NCBI GenBank assembly: GCA_023143095.1
Contig: JAGLIF010000003.1
Location: 107,895 to 171,894 of the forward strand
Direction of reading: 5' to 3'
Length of the DNA stretch: 64,000 bases
DNA from: Candidatus Altimarinota bacterium
GTDB taxonomy: Bacteria > Patescibacteriota > Gracilibacteria > UBA4473
In this document: piece after piece, positions 7,709-16,361 of the stretch
How the letters are laid out: the number at the start of each line of letters is the position of its first letter
Numbering within the stretch: the stretch's first letter is position 1
Notes under the pieces: model-generated
Database searches by the model: none
The model's input: the letters and a program-made list of their open reading frames with translations, nothing else
What the model was told of the DNA's origin: nothing
Program-made: the position numbers and the translations under genes

Positions 7709-10639
7709 ATGAAAAATACTCCTTTTTTAGAAAAACTAAACCCCCAACAACGAGAAGCTGTCGAAAAAATCTTTGGTCCAGTCCTAGTCATCGCCGGTCC
7801 TGGAACAGGAAAAACACATCTTTTGACGACTAGAATTAGCCATATTTTGTGTGAAACCGATACACTTCCAGAAAATATTCTGTGTCTAACTTTTACCAAT
7901 GCCGCGGCAATTGAAATGCGAGATCGTCTTCAAAAAACAATCGGTCCAGCAGCGTACAAATTGAAAATCTCAACCTTTCATGGTTTTTGTGAAACAATCA
8001 TGGAAGAGTTTCCAAGTGAGTTTGAAGCACTGCGTGGATCCCGAGAAATAGCCGATGATCTCCAAAAAGCCCTAGCTTTCCGTGATACTGTTGAAAATCA
8101 AAAATGGAAATTTTTTGGTTCTGTTTTTGATCCTTTTCTCTCCCGAACAGATTTCCTCTCTACTCTTTCGAAACTTAAACGAGAAAATATTTCTCCCAAA
8201 GAACTGAGAGATTTACTTCCATCTGAAAAAGAACGACTTGAAAACAATCCGTCTAATTTTTATAAAAGAAAAACTGGGAATTTTAATATCGGCGATCCAA
8301 AACCTGCTGTGATGCAAAAGATTGAACACAAGATGTCCAAAATGGCAGAATTAGCTGATTTTTGGGAAGTGTATGAGACAAAATTGGCATCTCGAGGAGT
8401 TTTTGATTTTGATGACCAAATCATGTGGGTCGTAGAAGCATTACAAAAAAATGAAAGTCTTCGTGCTGATCTCCAAGAAAAATATCAGTTCATTTTGGTA
8501 GATGAATACCAAGACACCAACTCCGCTCAAAACTCAATCTTGTGGGCTCTTACAAGCTTTGATGATGTACCCAATCTTCTCGCAGTAGGAGATGATGATC
8601 AATCTATCTACCGATTTCAAGGCGCAAGTGTTGAAAATATCCATGAATTTTGCCAAAAATTTCCCAATCGATTAAATATTTCTCTCAAAGCAAATTATAG
8701 GTCGGCACAAAACATTTTAAATGCAGCTTTTTCTGTCGTAGAAAAAAACCTAGAACGAATTGATCCAGATAAAAATCTTGTCGCAGCTGGAAAAAATAAG
8801 TCTTTTTCTGGCGAAATTTTCAAGGTCGAGTTTGGGTCTACTTACGGAGAAATCAACTTTCTGATTCACAGAATTCAACAAGCCCTTGAAGAAGGAACTC
8901 CCCCAGGAGAAATCGCAATTTTGGTACGAAATAATAAAGAAGTCAAAACTCTTGCCCGAGAACTACCAAAATTTGGTATTCCAATTGCTGCTCAAATTTT
9001 TCAAAATATTTTTAATGATGAGTTTGTGCGCATCTTAATTGCCATGATGGAAGTAATCTCAACTCCTGCTGCAAATGACAAAGTTTTTGAGGTACTCCAT
9101 GCTCCTTTTTGGGATATTTCTGCACAAAAGATTTTGGCACTTTCTCTTAAATTCTCACGCGAAAAAACTAAATCAAAAATAGAATTCCTCATGGAACAAT
9201 CTGAAGAATATCCTGAACTAACACCTTTTATCGATTTTTTTGCTGAATCTCGAAAAAACTTTTCACACTGTCGCCCAGGAGTTCTAACTGAAAAATTGTT
9301 TTACGAGTCCGGACTCGCTTCCTTTTTGAGCGACAAATCACTTACCAATAACTTCGCCAAAATTAGAAAATTTTTTGATTTTGTTCGCGAACAAAATGCA
9401 GATACTCTTCCCGAAGTTTTAGAAATTATTGAACTCTATAAAAAACTTGAAATCCCTATCCGACCAGATGAACTCCCTGCAGACCGGCATGCAATCAATA
9501 TTTTAACAGCTCATGGATCAAAAGGCCGTGAATTTGATATTGTCTTTTTGCCTGGATTTGAAGATAAAAAATGGGGAAATCCTCGTGTAAGAAATGGTAT
9601 GCCTCTGCCACAAATGTTTGAGGAAAATCACGATGTAAACGAAGATGAACGACGACTTTGTTTTGTCGCCATGACCAGAGCAAGAAAACAAGTTTTTCTT
9701 TCTTACAGCCAAACAGACATTAGCGGTCGAAAAAAAAATCCTTCCCAGTTTTGGCATGAAATTCCAGAAACCCTTACAAAAACATTGCCTACAGATGAAC
9801 TGGAAGAAGAAGTTCAAAAACTTTTGCCTATATTCTTGTCCGGTGAAAAAGAATTTTTACTCACAGAGGAGGAAAAAGATATTTTGCGTACGCGTGTCAA
9901 AAACTTTATTTGGTCAGCATCAAGTCTGCAAAGTTATCTTGATTGTCCACGAAAGTTCCTCTTTCAAAATCTCTATAAGTTTCCCCGAAAACCAAATGCA
10001 CAAATGGCTTTTGGTGTTTCTCTTCATGAAGCCTTGGAAAAGTTTTTCCGAACGAAAAACTTTGATGATTTTTCAATACTTCAAACTGAATTTGAGAAGG
10101 CTCTTCGAGGACAAAATTTGGAATTGAGTGAGTTTAAAAAACTGCAAGCACATGGACTTGAAATTTTGAAAAACTACTTTGAGACAAGAAAAGAATCTTT
10201 TACTCAAAATGCCATACTCGAATTTAATCTTGGTAAGTTTTCGCCTTCTGTTGAAGAAATTCGCATTACAGGAAAAGCAGATAAGATTGAGTTTTTAGAC
10301 GAAAAACAAACCATTGCCAAAATTGTGGATTATAAATCTGGAAAACCAAGACCTATCTCAAAAGGAAGTCGTATTTGGCGACAACTGGTTTTCTACGATC
10401 TTTTATCTCTTCAGGCAAAAGTTCAATGGAAAGTAGAGTCTTGTGCTATTGAATTTCTAACCCCCAATCAAGCAGGAAAGCTTGAAATAAAAGAATATAA
10501 AGTAACTTCCGAAGACCGAGAAAAAGTCATTCAAGAAATCAAAGATTCTAACGAAAAAATATTAAATCTTCAGTTTCCTTTAGTTCAAAATCCAGATAAT
10601 GATGCTGAAATTGAGTTTTGGCAAAATTTTGGGAAGTGA
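7709..10639 (+). CDS. UvrD/PcrA-type helicase fused to PD-(D/E)XK nuclease
   Basis: A 976-residue superfamily 1A helicase with a C-terminal RecB-like nuclease, resembling AddA-type double-strand-break processing enzymes. Motifs in order are GPGTGKT (Walker A, residue about 30), LTFTNAAA (Ia), VDEYQDTN (II), GDDDQSIYRFQGA (III), TAHGSKGREFDIVFLPG (V) and FVAMTRARK (VI). From about residue 740 the nuclease module runs SASSLQSYLDCPRKF, then GKADKIEF and IVDYKSGKPR with the catalytic D-x-K near residue 870. Only one Cys is near the usual Fe-S positions, so no AddB-like cluster is expected. I took ATG 7709 (MKNTPFLEKLNPQQ) over the upstream 7649. It ends TGA TGA TAA. Confidence 0.92.
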   Translation: MKNTPFLEKLNPQQREAVEKIFGPVLVIAGPGTGKTHLLTTRISHILCETDTLPENILCLTFTNAAAIEMRDRLQKTIGPAAYKLKISTFHGFCETIMEEFPSEFEALRGSREIADDLQKALAFRDTVENQKWKFFGSVFDPFLSRTDFLSTLSKLKRENISPKELRDLLPSEKERLENNPSNFYKRKTGNFNIGDPKPAVMQKIEHKMSKMAELADFWEVYETKLASRGVFDFDDQIMWVVEALQKNESLRADLQEKYQFILVDEYQDTNSAQNSILWALTSFDDVPNLLAVGDDDQSIYRFQGASVENIHEFCQKFPNRLNISLKANYRSAQNILNAAFSVVEKNLERIDPDKNLVAAGKNKSFSGEIFKVEFGSTYGEINFLIHRIQQALEEGTPPGEIAILVRNNKEVKTLARELPKFGIPIAAQIFQNIFNDEFVRILIAMMEVISTPAANDKVFEVLHAPFWDISAQKILALSLKFSREKTKSKIEFLMEQSEEYPELTPFIDFFAESRKNFSHCRPGVLTEKLFYESGLASFLSDKSLTNNFAKIRKFFDFVREQNADTLPEVLEIIELYKKLEIPIRPDELPADRHAINILTAHGSKGREFDIVFLPGFEDKKWGNPRVRNGMPLPQMFEENHDVNEDERRLCFVAMTRARKQVFLSYSQTDISGRKKNPSQFWHEIPETLTKTLPTDELEEEVQKLLPIFLSGEKEFLLTEEEKDILRTRVKNFIWSASSLQSYLDCPRKFLFQNLYKFPRKPNAQMAFGVSLHEALEKFFRTKNFDDFSILQTEFEKALRGQNLELSEFKKLQAHGLEILKNYFETRKESFTQNAILEFNLGKFSPSVEEIRITGKADKIEFLDEKQTIAKIVDYKSGKPRPISKGSRIWRQLVFYDLLSLQAKVQWKVESCAIEFLTPNQAGKLEIKEYKVTSEDREKVIQEIKDSNEKILNLQFPLVQNPDNDAEIEFWQNFGK

Positions 10640-10708
10640 TGATAAATTCAAGAATTAAGAAAAAAAGAATTGAGATATTTTCTAGAAAATATATACCCCT
10701 TGATTTAC

Positions 10709-10737
10709 TTGCATTTTTATATTTTTTGATGTATATT
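10709..10737 (+). promoter_or_regulatory. Promoter of TetR-controlled operon
   Basis: TTGCAT (10709-10714), a 17-bp spacer and TATATT (10732-10737) give a sigma70-type promoter with a start near 10744. The palindromic operator begins on the last base of the -10 and covers +1, as expected for steric repression. The leader to the ATG at 10814 is about 70 nt. Confidence 0.6.
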
Positions 10738-10756
10738 ACTTACCAATCGGTAAGTA
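10737..10756 (+). promoter_or_regulatory. TetR-type palindromic operator
   Basis: TACTTACCAATCGGTAAGTA is an inverted repeat with 8-bp arms (TACTTACC/GGTAAGTA) around AATC. Its form is typical of TetR-family sites, and a TetR gene is in the operon it precedes, so autoregulation is the simplest reading. Binding is not shown. Confidence 0.7.
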
Positions 10757-10813
10757 GATAATATAGGACAAATAGCTATTCTCTATCTACTTAATCAAAG
10801 ATACAAAATAAAA

Positions 10814-11263
10814 ATGCCATCAAATTTAGTAGAAATATCAAATCTGATTAATACTTCTCAAAGAGGTCTTGAAATTTCACAACCACTCATCTTTTCGGAT
10901 ATGGGAACTATTGAACTAGTACAAATGTTTATTACCTATGCGTTTATAATTGTTGCAGGATTGTCGGTTGTTTATATTTTTTTGGGGGGAATACAGTTCA
11001 TACTTTCCGCAGGAGATGAAGAAAAGATTAAAAAAGCCGTAAATGGAGTAAGAAACTCTGTCATTGGACTTATCATCGTTCTTTTGAGTTTCACTGGAAT
11101 ATCAATCATAGGAAATTCTTTTGGATTTAATTTCATAGGTTATGTTTCTTTTTATCAAATAAGAGATTCCATTAATCAGGTTATTCAATCTCACATCCAA
11201 TCTGCTCCAATCAATTCCACTCAACAACAATCAACTTCATCATCTAATTTTTTCCAAAAATGA
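10814..11263 (+). CDS. Two-helix pilin-like (TrbC/VirB2-type) membrane protein
   Basis: A 149-residue protein with two transmembrane helices, about 35-60 and 78-100, separated by GGIQFILSAGDEEKIKKAVNG. This loop and the GLIIVLLSFTGI helix are typical of the VirB2/TrbC-like pilin proteins common in Patescibacteria. No classic signal peptide is seen; the N-terminus is polar and the C-terminal 45 residues are Ser/Gln-rich. It is the first gene after the TetR operator, and its TGA overlaps the ATG of the HlyD gene (ATGA), so it is translationally coupled to an efflux system. A pilin-like protein leading an ABC exporter operon is unusual; its role there is unknown. Confidence 0.78.
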   Translation: MPSNLVEISNLINTSQRGLEISQPLIFSDMGTIELVQMFITYAFIIVAGLSVVYIFLGGIQFILSAGDEEKIKKAVNGVRNSVIGLIIVLLSFTGISIIGNSFGFNFIGYVSFYQIRDSINQVIQSHIQSAPINSTQQQSTSSSNFFQK

Positions 11264-12855
11264 TTTTTCAAAGAAAATATGTTATCGCTCTTGTATTTCT
11301 TCTCCTAACGCTCATTGCAGGAAGTTTCATTATATACAATCGAACAAAAATTATTAAAAACTACGACATTATTACCAACGGTTATAAATCTACCAAAGTA
11401 AAAAGAGCAGACATAGAAAAACAGGTATTTGTTACTGGAACATTAGAACCTAAAGAAGACGCAAACCTTGCTTTTGAAATTGGGGGGAAAGTTAAACAAG
11501 TTTATGTACAAGTTGGAGATAAGGTAAAAAAAGGACAAAAATTAATTACATTACATAGTGGAGATTTGTGGACACAAAAATTAGCACAAAGCGCTAGACT
11601 TGAAGCAGAAAAGGCACGATTAGAGGAGATAGAAAGAGGGGCAAGACCCGAAGAACTTAATGTTCAAAAAACTAGATTATATAAAACACAAACAACTATT
11701 GGAGATTCGGAAAATATAATTATTAACCGTCTTCGAGAGGCCTACACACAATCAGAATATGTAATTTATGACAAAGGAGATATCATCTTTAGTAATCCTT
11801 GCTCAAACAATGCTCACTTAAATATCCGATCAAATAATTCCAAACTTGAAAGTCAAATTAAGAATGAAAGACTTTATATCGGAAAGATGATGGAAGAATG
11901 GCAGAAAAAAATTATTTCACTTAATTCCAAAAATGATCTTCGTGTTTCTATCTCTGAAACAAGAAAGAACCTTCAACAAATAAAGACCTATTTGGATAAA
12001 TTAGCACTATTTATTACCTCCTTATATCCAAACTCAAATCTTTCACAGTCTACTATTAATACTTTAAAAGTTGATATAGCCATCTCAAGAAACAATATAA
12101 ATACCACCATATCCAATTTATCCATAGCCGAAGGACAATGGAATACTTCAAAATCGGCTTTTCAAATGGAACGCTCACAATTAGATTTATTAGAAGCAGG
12201 TTCAACCTCACAACAAATAACCGTTTATGGAGCAGGCGTAAAATCAGCCGAAGCACAAATAAGAAATATCAATGTTCAGTTAGCAAAAACGATTCTTTAT
12301 GCCCCTATCAACGGAACAATTACCAAACAAGACATAACCGCAGGAGAAATCATTCCTCCCAACACACTTATTGTTTCCATTATAGGAGATGAATATGAAA
12401 TTGAAGCGAATATACCAGAAATAGACATTGCAAAAATTGAAGCAAAAAACACAGTAAAAATTATCTTTGATGCTTTTGAAGATAGAGTCTTTATGGGTGA
12501 AATTATGGTTATTGAACCAAAGAAGAAAGTCATACAAGGAACAACTTATTATACCGCAAAAATAAAACTTGAAGAAACTGATAAACGATTTTTACCAGGA
12601 ATGTCTGTTGATTTATATGTTATTTCCGAAAAACGAGAAAATACGCTTGTTATCCCACAAGAAGCTCTTTTTTACGAAGATAATAACACATTTGTAAAAC
12701 TTTTAAAAAAACTAGAAAACGACAAAGACCCAAGAAAATTCCTTACTACAAAAGTAGAAATTCAAACTGGATTAAGAGGAATTGATGGAAATATTGAAGT
12801 GTTAGAAGGACTCACTGAAGAAGATGAAATACTAATTATCAACAATTATGACTAA
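11260..12855 (+). CDS. HlyD/MacA-type membrane fusion protein
   Basis: A 531-residue periplasmic adaptor of an ABC exporter. One N-terminal membrane anchor spans about residues 8-27. The first lipoyl half (FEIGGKVKQVYVQVGDKVKKG) lies at about 65-90, followed by an unusually long helical hairpin (about 105-340) and then the second lipoyl half (LYAPINGTITKQDITAGE) near 345-375. A beta-barrel and membrane-proximal domain (LPGMSVDLYV) follow. It overlaps both neighbours and is followed by a permease and an ATPase, so it should serve them. The long hairpin would normally reach an outer-membrane or cell-wall partner; none is encoded nearby. Confidence 0.9.
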   Translation: MIFQRKYVIALVFLLLTLIAGSFIIYNRTKIIKNYDIITNGYKSTKVKRADIEKQVFVTGTLEPKEDANLAFEIGGKVKQVYVQVGDKVKKGQKLITLHSGDLWTQKLAQSARLEAEKARLEEIERGARPEELNVQKTRLYKTQTTIGDSENIIINRLREAYTQSEYVIYDKGDIIFSNPCSNNAHLNIRSNNSKLESQIKNERLYIGKMMEEWQKKIISLNSKNDLRVSISETRKNLQQIKTYLDKLALFITSLYPNSNLSQSTINTLKVDIAISRNNINTTISNLSIAEGQWNTSKSAFQMERSQLDLLEAGSTSQQITVYGAGVKSAEAQIRNINVQLAKTILYAPINGTITKQDITAGEIIPPNTLIVSIIGDEYEIEANIPEIDIAKIEAKNTVKIIFDAFEDRVFMGEIMVIEPKKKVIQGTTYYTAKIKLEETDKRFLPGMSVDLYVISEKRENTLVIPQEALFYEDNNTFVKLLKKLENDKDPRKFLTTKVEIQTGLRGIDGNIEVLEGLTEEDEILIINNYD

Positions 12856-14134
12856 AGATAAAAAAGGATTTCTCCAAAAAATACAAAGTGCTCAAACAAC
12901 TCTAAATGACTTAAAAGTTGCTACATTTTTGGCGATTAAACAGGTTACACGAAGCAATAAATGGTCATTATTTTTGACCATTTCTATCATGTCATTGGTT
13001 TTTCTAAATATCGCTTTTATTGCAGCACTTATGTCTGGAATGGTTGAAACTATGAATTCTCAAGCTATCGATACACAGTTTTCACATATAAAAATTGAAC
13101 CACCAGAAAATGAAATGTTCATAAAAAATGTAAAATCACTTAAAAATAAAATCAACCATCTAAACGGAGTTATCGGAAGTACAGCACACTATAAAACCTA
13201 TACACAATTTACATACGATAAAAGAAAGGACGGACAAGATACAAAAATTGGCAGTTGGATAGTAAGTTCTATGAGTCCTGAAGAAGAAAAAAAAGTAAGC
13301 ATTTTTCATAATTCTATTCTTGCAGGAGAATATTTAAATAAAAATGATCGAGATAAAATTTTATTGGGAAAAGATATTTCAGGAGGATATACTTCCAACT
13401 TTATTCATGAATCTTTAGGAGGATCAAGTGGATTAAAAATAGGAGAAAAAATAACAATTACCTACCCAAACGGCATAAAAAGAGAGTACACCATAAAAGG
13501 AATTTTCGATACAAAAAATCTTTTTGCCGATGCTGGAGCATTCGTAACCGAAAAGGAAATGGAAGACATGCTTCAAGTTTCCAATCAAGCTACGGAAATT
13601 TTAGTTAAAACCAAGAACATAAACAATACTGCCAAATATATTCAAGATTTTCGGTCAATAGGAATCACAAAAGAAAAAATCAATCCATGGACAGAATACA
13701 CAGGAATTATTACAGATATCACTGAAAGTATGTTAATGATAAAGATTCTTTTAACTGGAATTGGATTATTTGTATCAGGTATAACAATCTTTATTATTAT
13801 TTTTATTGGAGTTATTAATAAAAGAAAAGAAATTGGAATACTAAAAGCAATTGGAATGGAAAAACATACCATTGTTATCTCTTACCTTCTTCAGGCTTTA
13901 TTCTACGCCTTATTAGGTATTGGAGGAGGACTATTTATCTTGTACTTTATTTTATCCCCATACTTTGCCATTCACCCCCTCGATTTTCCAATAGGACTTG
14001 TTTACTTGGAGATTCTTACAAAAGATGTAATTATTAATAGTATCGCTCTCATAGTAGCCTCTATTATTTCTGGATTTATCCCCGCATGGGGAGTTTCCAA
14101 AAAATCAATTCTTGATTTAATTTGGGGAGTCTAA
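12848..14134 (+). CDS. FtsX/MacB-type ABC transporter permease
   Basis: A 428-residue permease with the MacB layout. One transmembrane helix lies at about 38-60, then a large extracytoplasmic domain (about 75-290), then three C-terminal helices (about 300-325, 348-375 and 395-420) with the FtsX signature NKRKEIGILKAIGMEK between them. The ATPase is a separate gene, as in LolCD-type systems. The ATG lies inside the 3' end of the HlyD gene (8-nt overlap), so the two are translationally coupled. The substrate cannot be told from the sequence; relatives export lipoproteins, peptides or drugs. Confidence 0.9.
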   Translation: MTKDKKGFLQKIQSAQTTLNDLKVATFLAIKQVTRSNKWSLFLTISIMSLVFLNIAFIAALMSGMVETMNSQAIDTQFSHIKIEPPENEMFIKNVKSLKNKINHLNGVIGSTAHYKTYTQFTYDKRKDGQDTKIGSWIVSSMSPEEEKKVSIFHNSILAGEYLNKNDRDKILLGKDISGGYTSNFIHESLGGSSGLKIGEKITITYPNGIKREYTIKGIFDTKNLFADAGAFVTEKEMEDMLQVSNQATEILVKTKNINNTAKYIQDFRSIGITKEKINPWTEYTGIITDITESMLMIKILLTGIGLFVSGITIFIIIFIGVINKRKEIGILKAIGMEKHTIVISYLLQALFYALLGIGGGLFILYFILSPYFAIHPLDFPIGLVYLEILTKDVIINSIALIVASIISGFIPAWGVSKKSILDLIWGV

Positions 14135-14145
14135 TTTTAAATACC

Positions 14146-14820
14146 ATGATAAAAACTGAAAAATTAACACGAACTTACGGAACAGAAGAACTTCCAGTTT
14201 TGGCATTAAGAGGGGTATCTATTCATATCAAAAAAGGTGAATTTGTTGGTATTATGGGGAGAAGTGGCTCAGGAAAATCTACACTTCTTCATCAACTAGG
14301 ACTTTTAGATACTCCTACAAGTGGAAAATTGATTATTGATAAAAAAAATACAAAAGAATTTTCAAATAAAGAAAAGTCCCTGTTTCGTTTAAAAAATTTA
14401 GGATATGTATTTCAAGAGTATGCACTTCTTCCTGAATTAACATCAATAGAAGCCGTTTCTTTACCACTCATGATGATAGGATTAAATTCTAATGAATGTA
14501 AAATAAGAGCTACTCAAGCATTAGAAGCTGTTGAACTTGGGGATCGACTTAATCATTTATCCTACGAACTTTCTGGTGGAGAACAACAAAGAGTAGCAAT
14601 CGCTAGAGCCATTGTAAATACCCCTAAAATATTATTTGCTGATGAACCATGTGCTAATTTAGACAGTGAATCCTCTGATGTAATTATAAATCTTTTCAAA
14701 AAGCTTAATAAAAAACTTGGACAAACTATTGTTATGGTAAGTCACGAACCAGAAGATAAAAACGAAGTAGACAGAGTTATTTGGCTCAAAGATGGTTTAT
14801 TGGATAATCAACAAAAATGA
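14146..14820 (+). CDS. ABC transporter ATPase (LolD/MacB type)
   Basis: A 224-residue nucleotide-binding subunit for the preceding permease. Walker A is GRSGSGKST, the Q-loop is in YVFQEYALLPELT, the signature is LSGGEQQR, Walker B is ILFADEPCANLD, and the switch His is in MVSHEPED. I chose the ATG at 14146 (MIKTEKLTRTYG). An in-frame TTG at 14122 would overlap the permease gene and adds residues absent from the family. The gene ends ATGA, overlapping the TetR start. Confidence 0.94.
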   Translation: MIKTEKLTRTYGTEELPVLALRGVSIHIKKGEFVGIMGRSGSGKSTLLHQLGLLDTPTSGKLIIDKKNTKEFSNKEKSLFRLKNLGYVFQEYALLPELTSIEAVSLPLMMIGLNSNECKIRATQALEAVELGDRLNHLSYELSGGEQQRVAIARAIVNTPKILFADEPCANLDSESSDVIINLFKKLNKKLGQTIVMVSHEPEDKNEVDRVIWLKDGLLDNQQK

Positions 14821-15389
14821 AAACAATCACTCCCACCAAAAATCGAATACTAAGAGTTGCTCAAAAAATCCTTTCTAATGAAGGATATGTGGGAACATCT
14901 ATTAGTAATATTGCAAAAATAGTTGGGGTAACTAAACCCACTGTTTATCATTTTTTTAAAAACAAAGAAGAACTTTTTAAGGAAGTTTTGATAACAGCTT
15001 TCAATGAACTGAATACCAAATTAAAGAAAGCAAATTCCAAAAAAGAAAGCCTCGATCAAAAATTAGAAAAATTAAGTATCATTTATATAAAATTTGGACT
15101 CAAACATAAAAATATTTTTACAACCGCACTACAAAAAATACCACATTCAGAAAAAAATCTTATTCATCTTGTTACAGAATTAAGAAAAAAAATTATTACC
15201 TATTTTGAAGAAGTTATTGAAGAAGGGATAACAAAAAATCTTATTCCTACAAACAACTCAATACTTACGGCATATCTTTTGGTAGGAGGACTTGATTCAT
15301 TCTTATTGGAAAAAATCTTTTTTCAGGAAAAGCGTTGGACACCAAAATCAGCCACAGAAGTCTTAACTTCAATTATTTTTAGAAAATAA
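14817..15389 (+). CDS. TetR/AcrR family transcriptional regulator
   Basis: A 190-residue regulator. The N-terminal helix-turn-helix spans about residues 10-55 (GYVGTSISNIAKIVGVTKPTVYHFFKNKEEL) and the rest is a helical ligand-binding and dimerisation domain. It is the fifth gene of the operon that begins at 10814 and is coupled to the ATPase gene by an ATGA overlap. The palindrome at 10737-10756 is its likely operator, giving autorepression relieved by an unknown ligand, perhaps an efflux substrate. The last part is inference from the family. Confidence 0.9.
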   Translation: MKTITPTKNRILRVAQKILSNEGYVGTSISNIAKIVGVTKPTVYHFFKNKEELFKEVLITAFNELNTKLKKANSKKESLDQKLEKLSIIYIKFGLKHKNIFTTALQKIPHSEKNLIHLVTELRKKIITYFEEVIEEGITKNLIPTNNSILTAYLLVGGLDSFLLEKIFFQEKRWTPKSATEVLTSIIFRK

Positions 15390-15416
15390 AAAAAATTATA
15401 AATTAAAATATATAAA

Positions 15417-15572
15417 ATGAACAACTCACTTTTTAGATTTTGTAGAAACCAATGGACATTTACTAAAGAAAGATGGTATGAATTTGATTCGTGTATTTTA
15501 AAAAATAAACAAGAACATCAAAATCTAATTGATTTTATTTCTCCATTTCTACTTATTGAAGTTTTGTTTTGA
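15417..15572 (+). CDS. Small ORF, possibly interrupted membrane miniprotein
   Basis: A 51-residue frame (MNNSLFRFCRNQWTF...) ends at TGA 15570-15572 in the middle of a hydrophobic stretch. The same frame continues for 12 more hydrophobic residues (IGIATLVFLSLL) to a TAA at 15609-15611. A TGG-to-TGA change, or sequencing error, would explain a truncated transmembrane miniprotein. The genome otherwise treats TGA as stop, so recoding is unlikely. It sits in the gap between the TetR and coiled-coil genes with the same orientation. No family is recognised. Confidence 0.35.
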   Translation: MNNSLFRFCRNQWTFTKERWYEFDSCILKNKQEHQNLIDFISPFLLIEVLF

Positions 15573-15623
15573 ATTGGAATAGCAACTTTAGTCTTTTTAT
15601 CTCTTTTATAAAAAAATCATCCC

Positions 15624-16352
15624 ATGAAATTTTTCAATCGTCTTCGACAACAGTCAATTGCGAAACAATCAGCTAAGTTGAAAAAGCTGAAAACATTCAG
15701 AACATCAATCATGCAAGACTTTGATGAAACCATTGAAAGACTTATGAAAAAAAAGCTTGAAATTCAAAAAACATATTCAAAAAAACTTCACAAAGATAAA
15801 CTCCTCCCTTCTTTAGAAGTTAAAAAAATAACACTTCTCAAACAATTTGATATTCATATCAACAAACTGTCTACAAAGAAAAGCCAAGTACAAAAAGCAC
15901 TTAATAGAAAAATTTATGCTAAAAAATTAAAATTCGGTTTATTTCTTCGATATTTAGTTTCCGCTCCGTTTATCTATGCCATGATTATCCCTGCTGTCAT
16001 AATGCACATATTCTTGGAGGTTTATCATCAAATTTGTTTTCCTTTGTATGGATTGCCAAAAGTGAAAGCAAAAGATTATTTTGTATTCGACAGAAGACAT
16101 CTACCTTTTTTAACTTTATTTGAAAAAATCAACTGTGTTTATTGTAGTTACTTTAATTGTTTGGTTTCCTACTTAAGAGAAGTATCAGCTAGAACAGAGC
16201 GCTATTGGTGTCCCATCAAACACGCTAATAAACTTAAAGATCAACATTCTCAATACAACCTCTTTTTCGATCCATCAAAACCAGCCAAATACAAAAAAGG
16301 AATAAACAAAATTAGAACTATCAAAAAAACAAAAGTTCCTATTCTTGATTAA
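15624..16352 (+). CDS. Coiled-coil membrane protein with conserved Cys motifs
   Basis: A 242-residue protein. Residues 1-110 are highly charged and helical (a probable coiled coil), one hydrophobic segment spans about 113-137 (YLVSAPFIYAMIIPAVIMHIF), and the C-terminal part holds FDRRHLPFLTLFEKINCVYC and ARTERYWCPIKHA. The last block, with NCxYC followed by WCPIKH, looks like a conserved family of unknown function and could bind a metal. It sits between the TetR operon and the UbiB kinase, 9 nt upstream of the latter, so a joint role is likely. Both starts follow the same TCATCCC string rather than a Shine-Dalgarno. Confidence 0.75.
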   Translation: MKFFNRLRQQSIAKQSAKLKKLKTFRTSIMQDFDETIERLMKKKLEIQKTYSKKLHKDKLLPSLEVKKITLLKQFDIHINKLSTKKSQVQKALNRKIYAKKLKFGLFLRYLVSAPFIYAMIIPAVIMHIFLEVYHQICFPLYGLPKVKAKDYFVFDRRHLPFLTLFEKINCVYCSYFNCLVSYLREVSARTERYWCPIKHANKLKDQHSQYNLFFDPSKPAKYKKGINKIRTIKKTKVPILD

Positions 16353-16361
16353 TCTCATCCC

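Noticed and set aside
15417..15611. TGA as a sense codon (genetic code 25)
   Set aside because: Many genes end in TGA inside ATGA overlaps with the next start (pilin-like, ATPase, trpR-like, trpE, trpG, trpC, hydrolase), and no long gene has an internal TGA.
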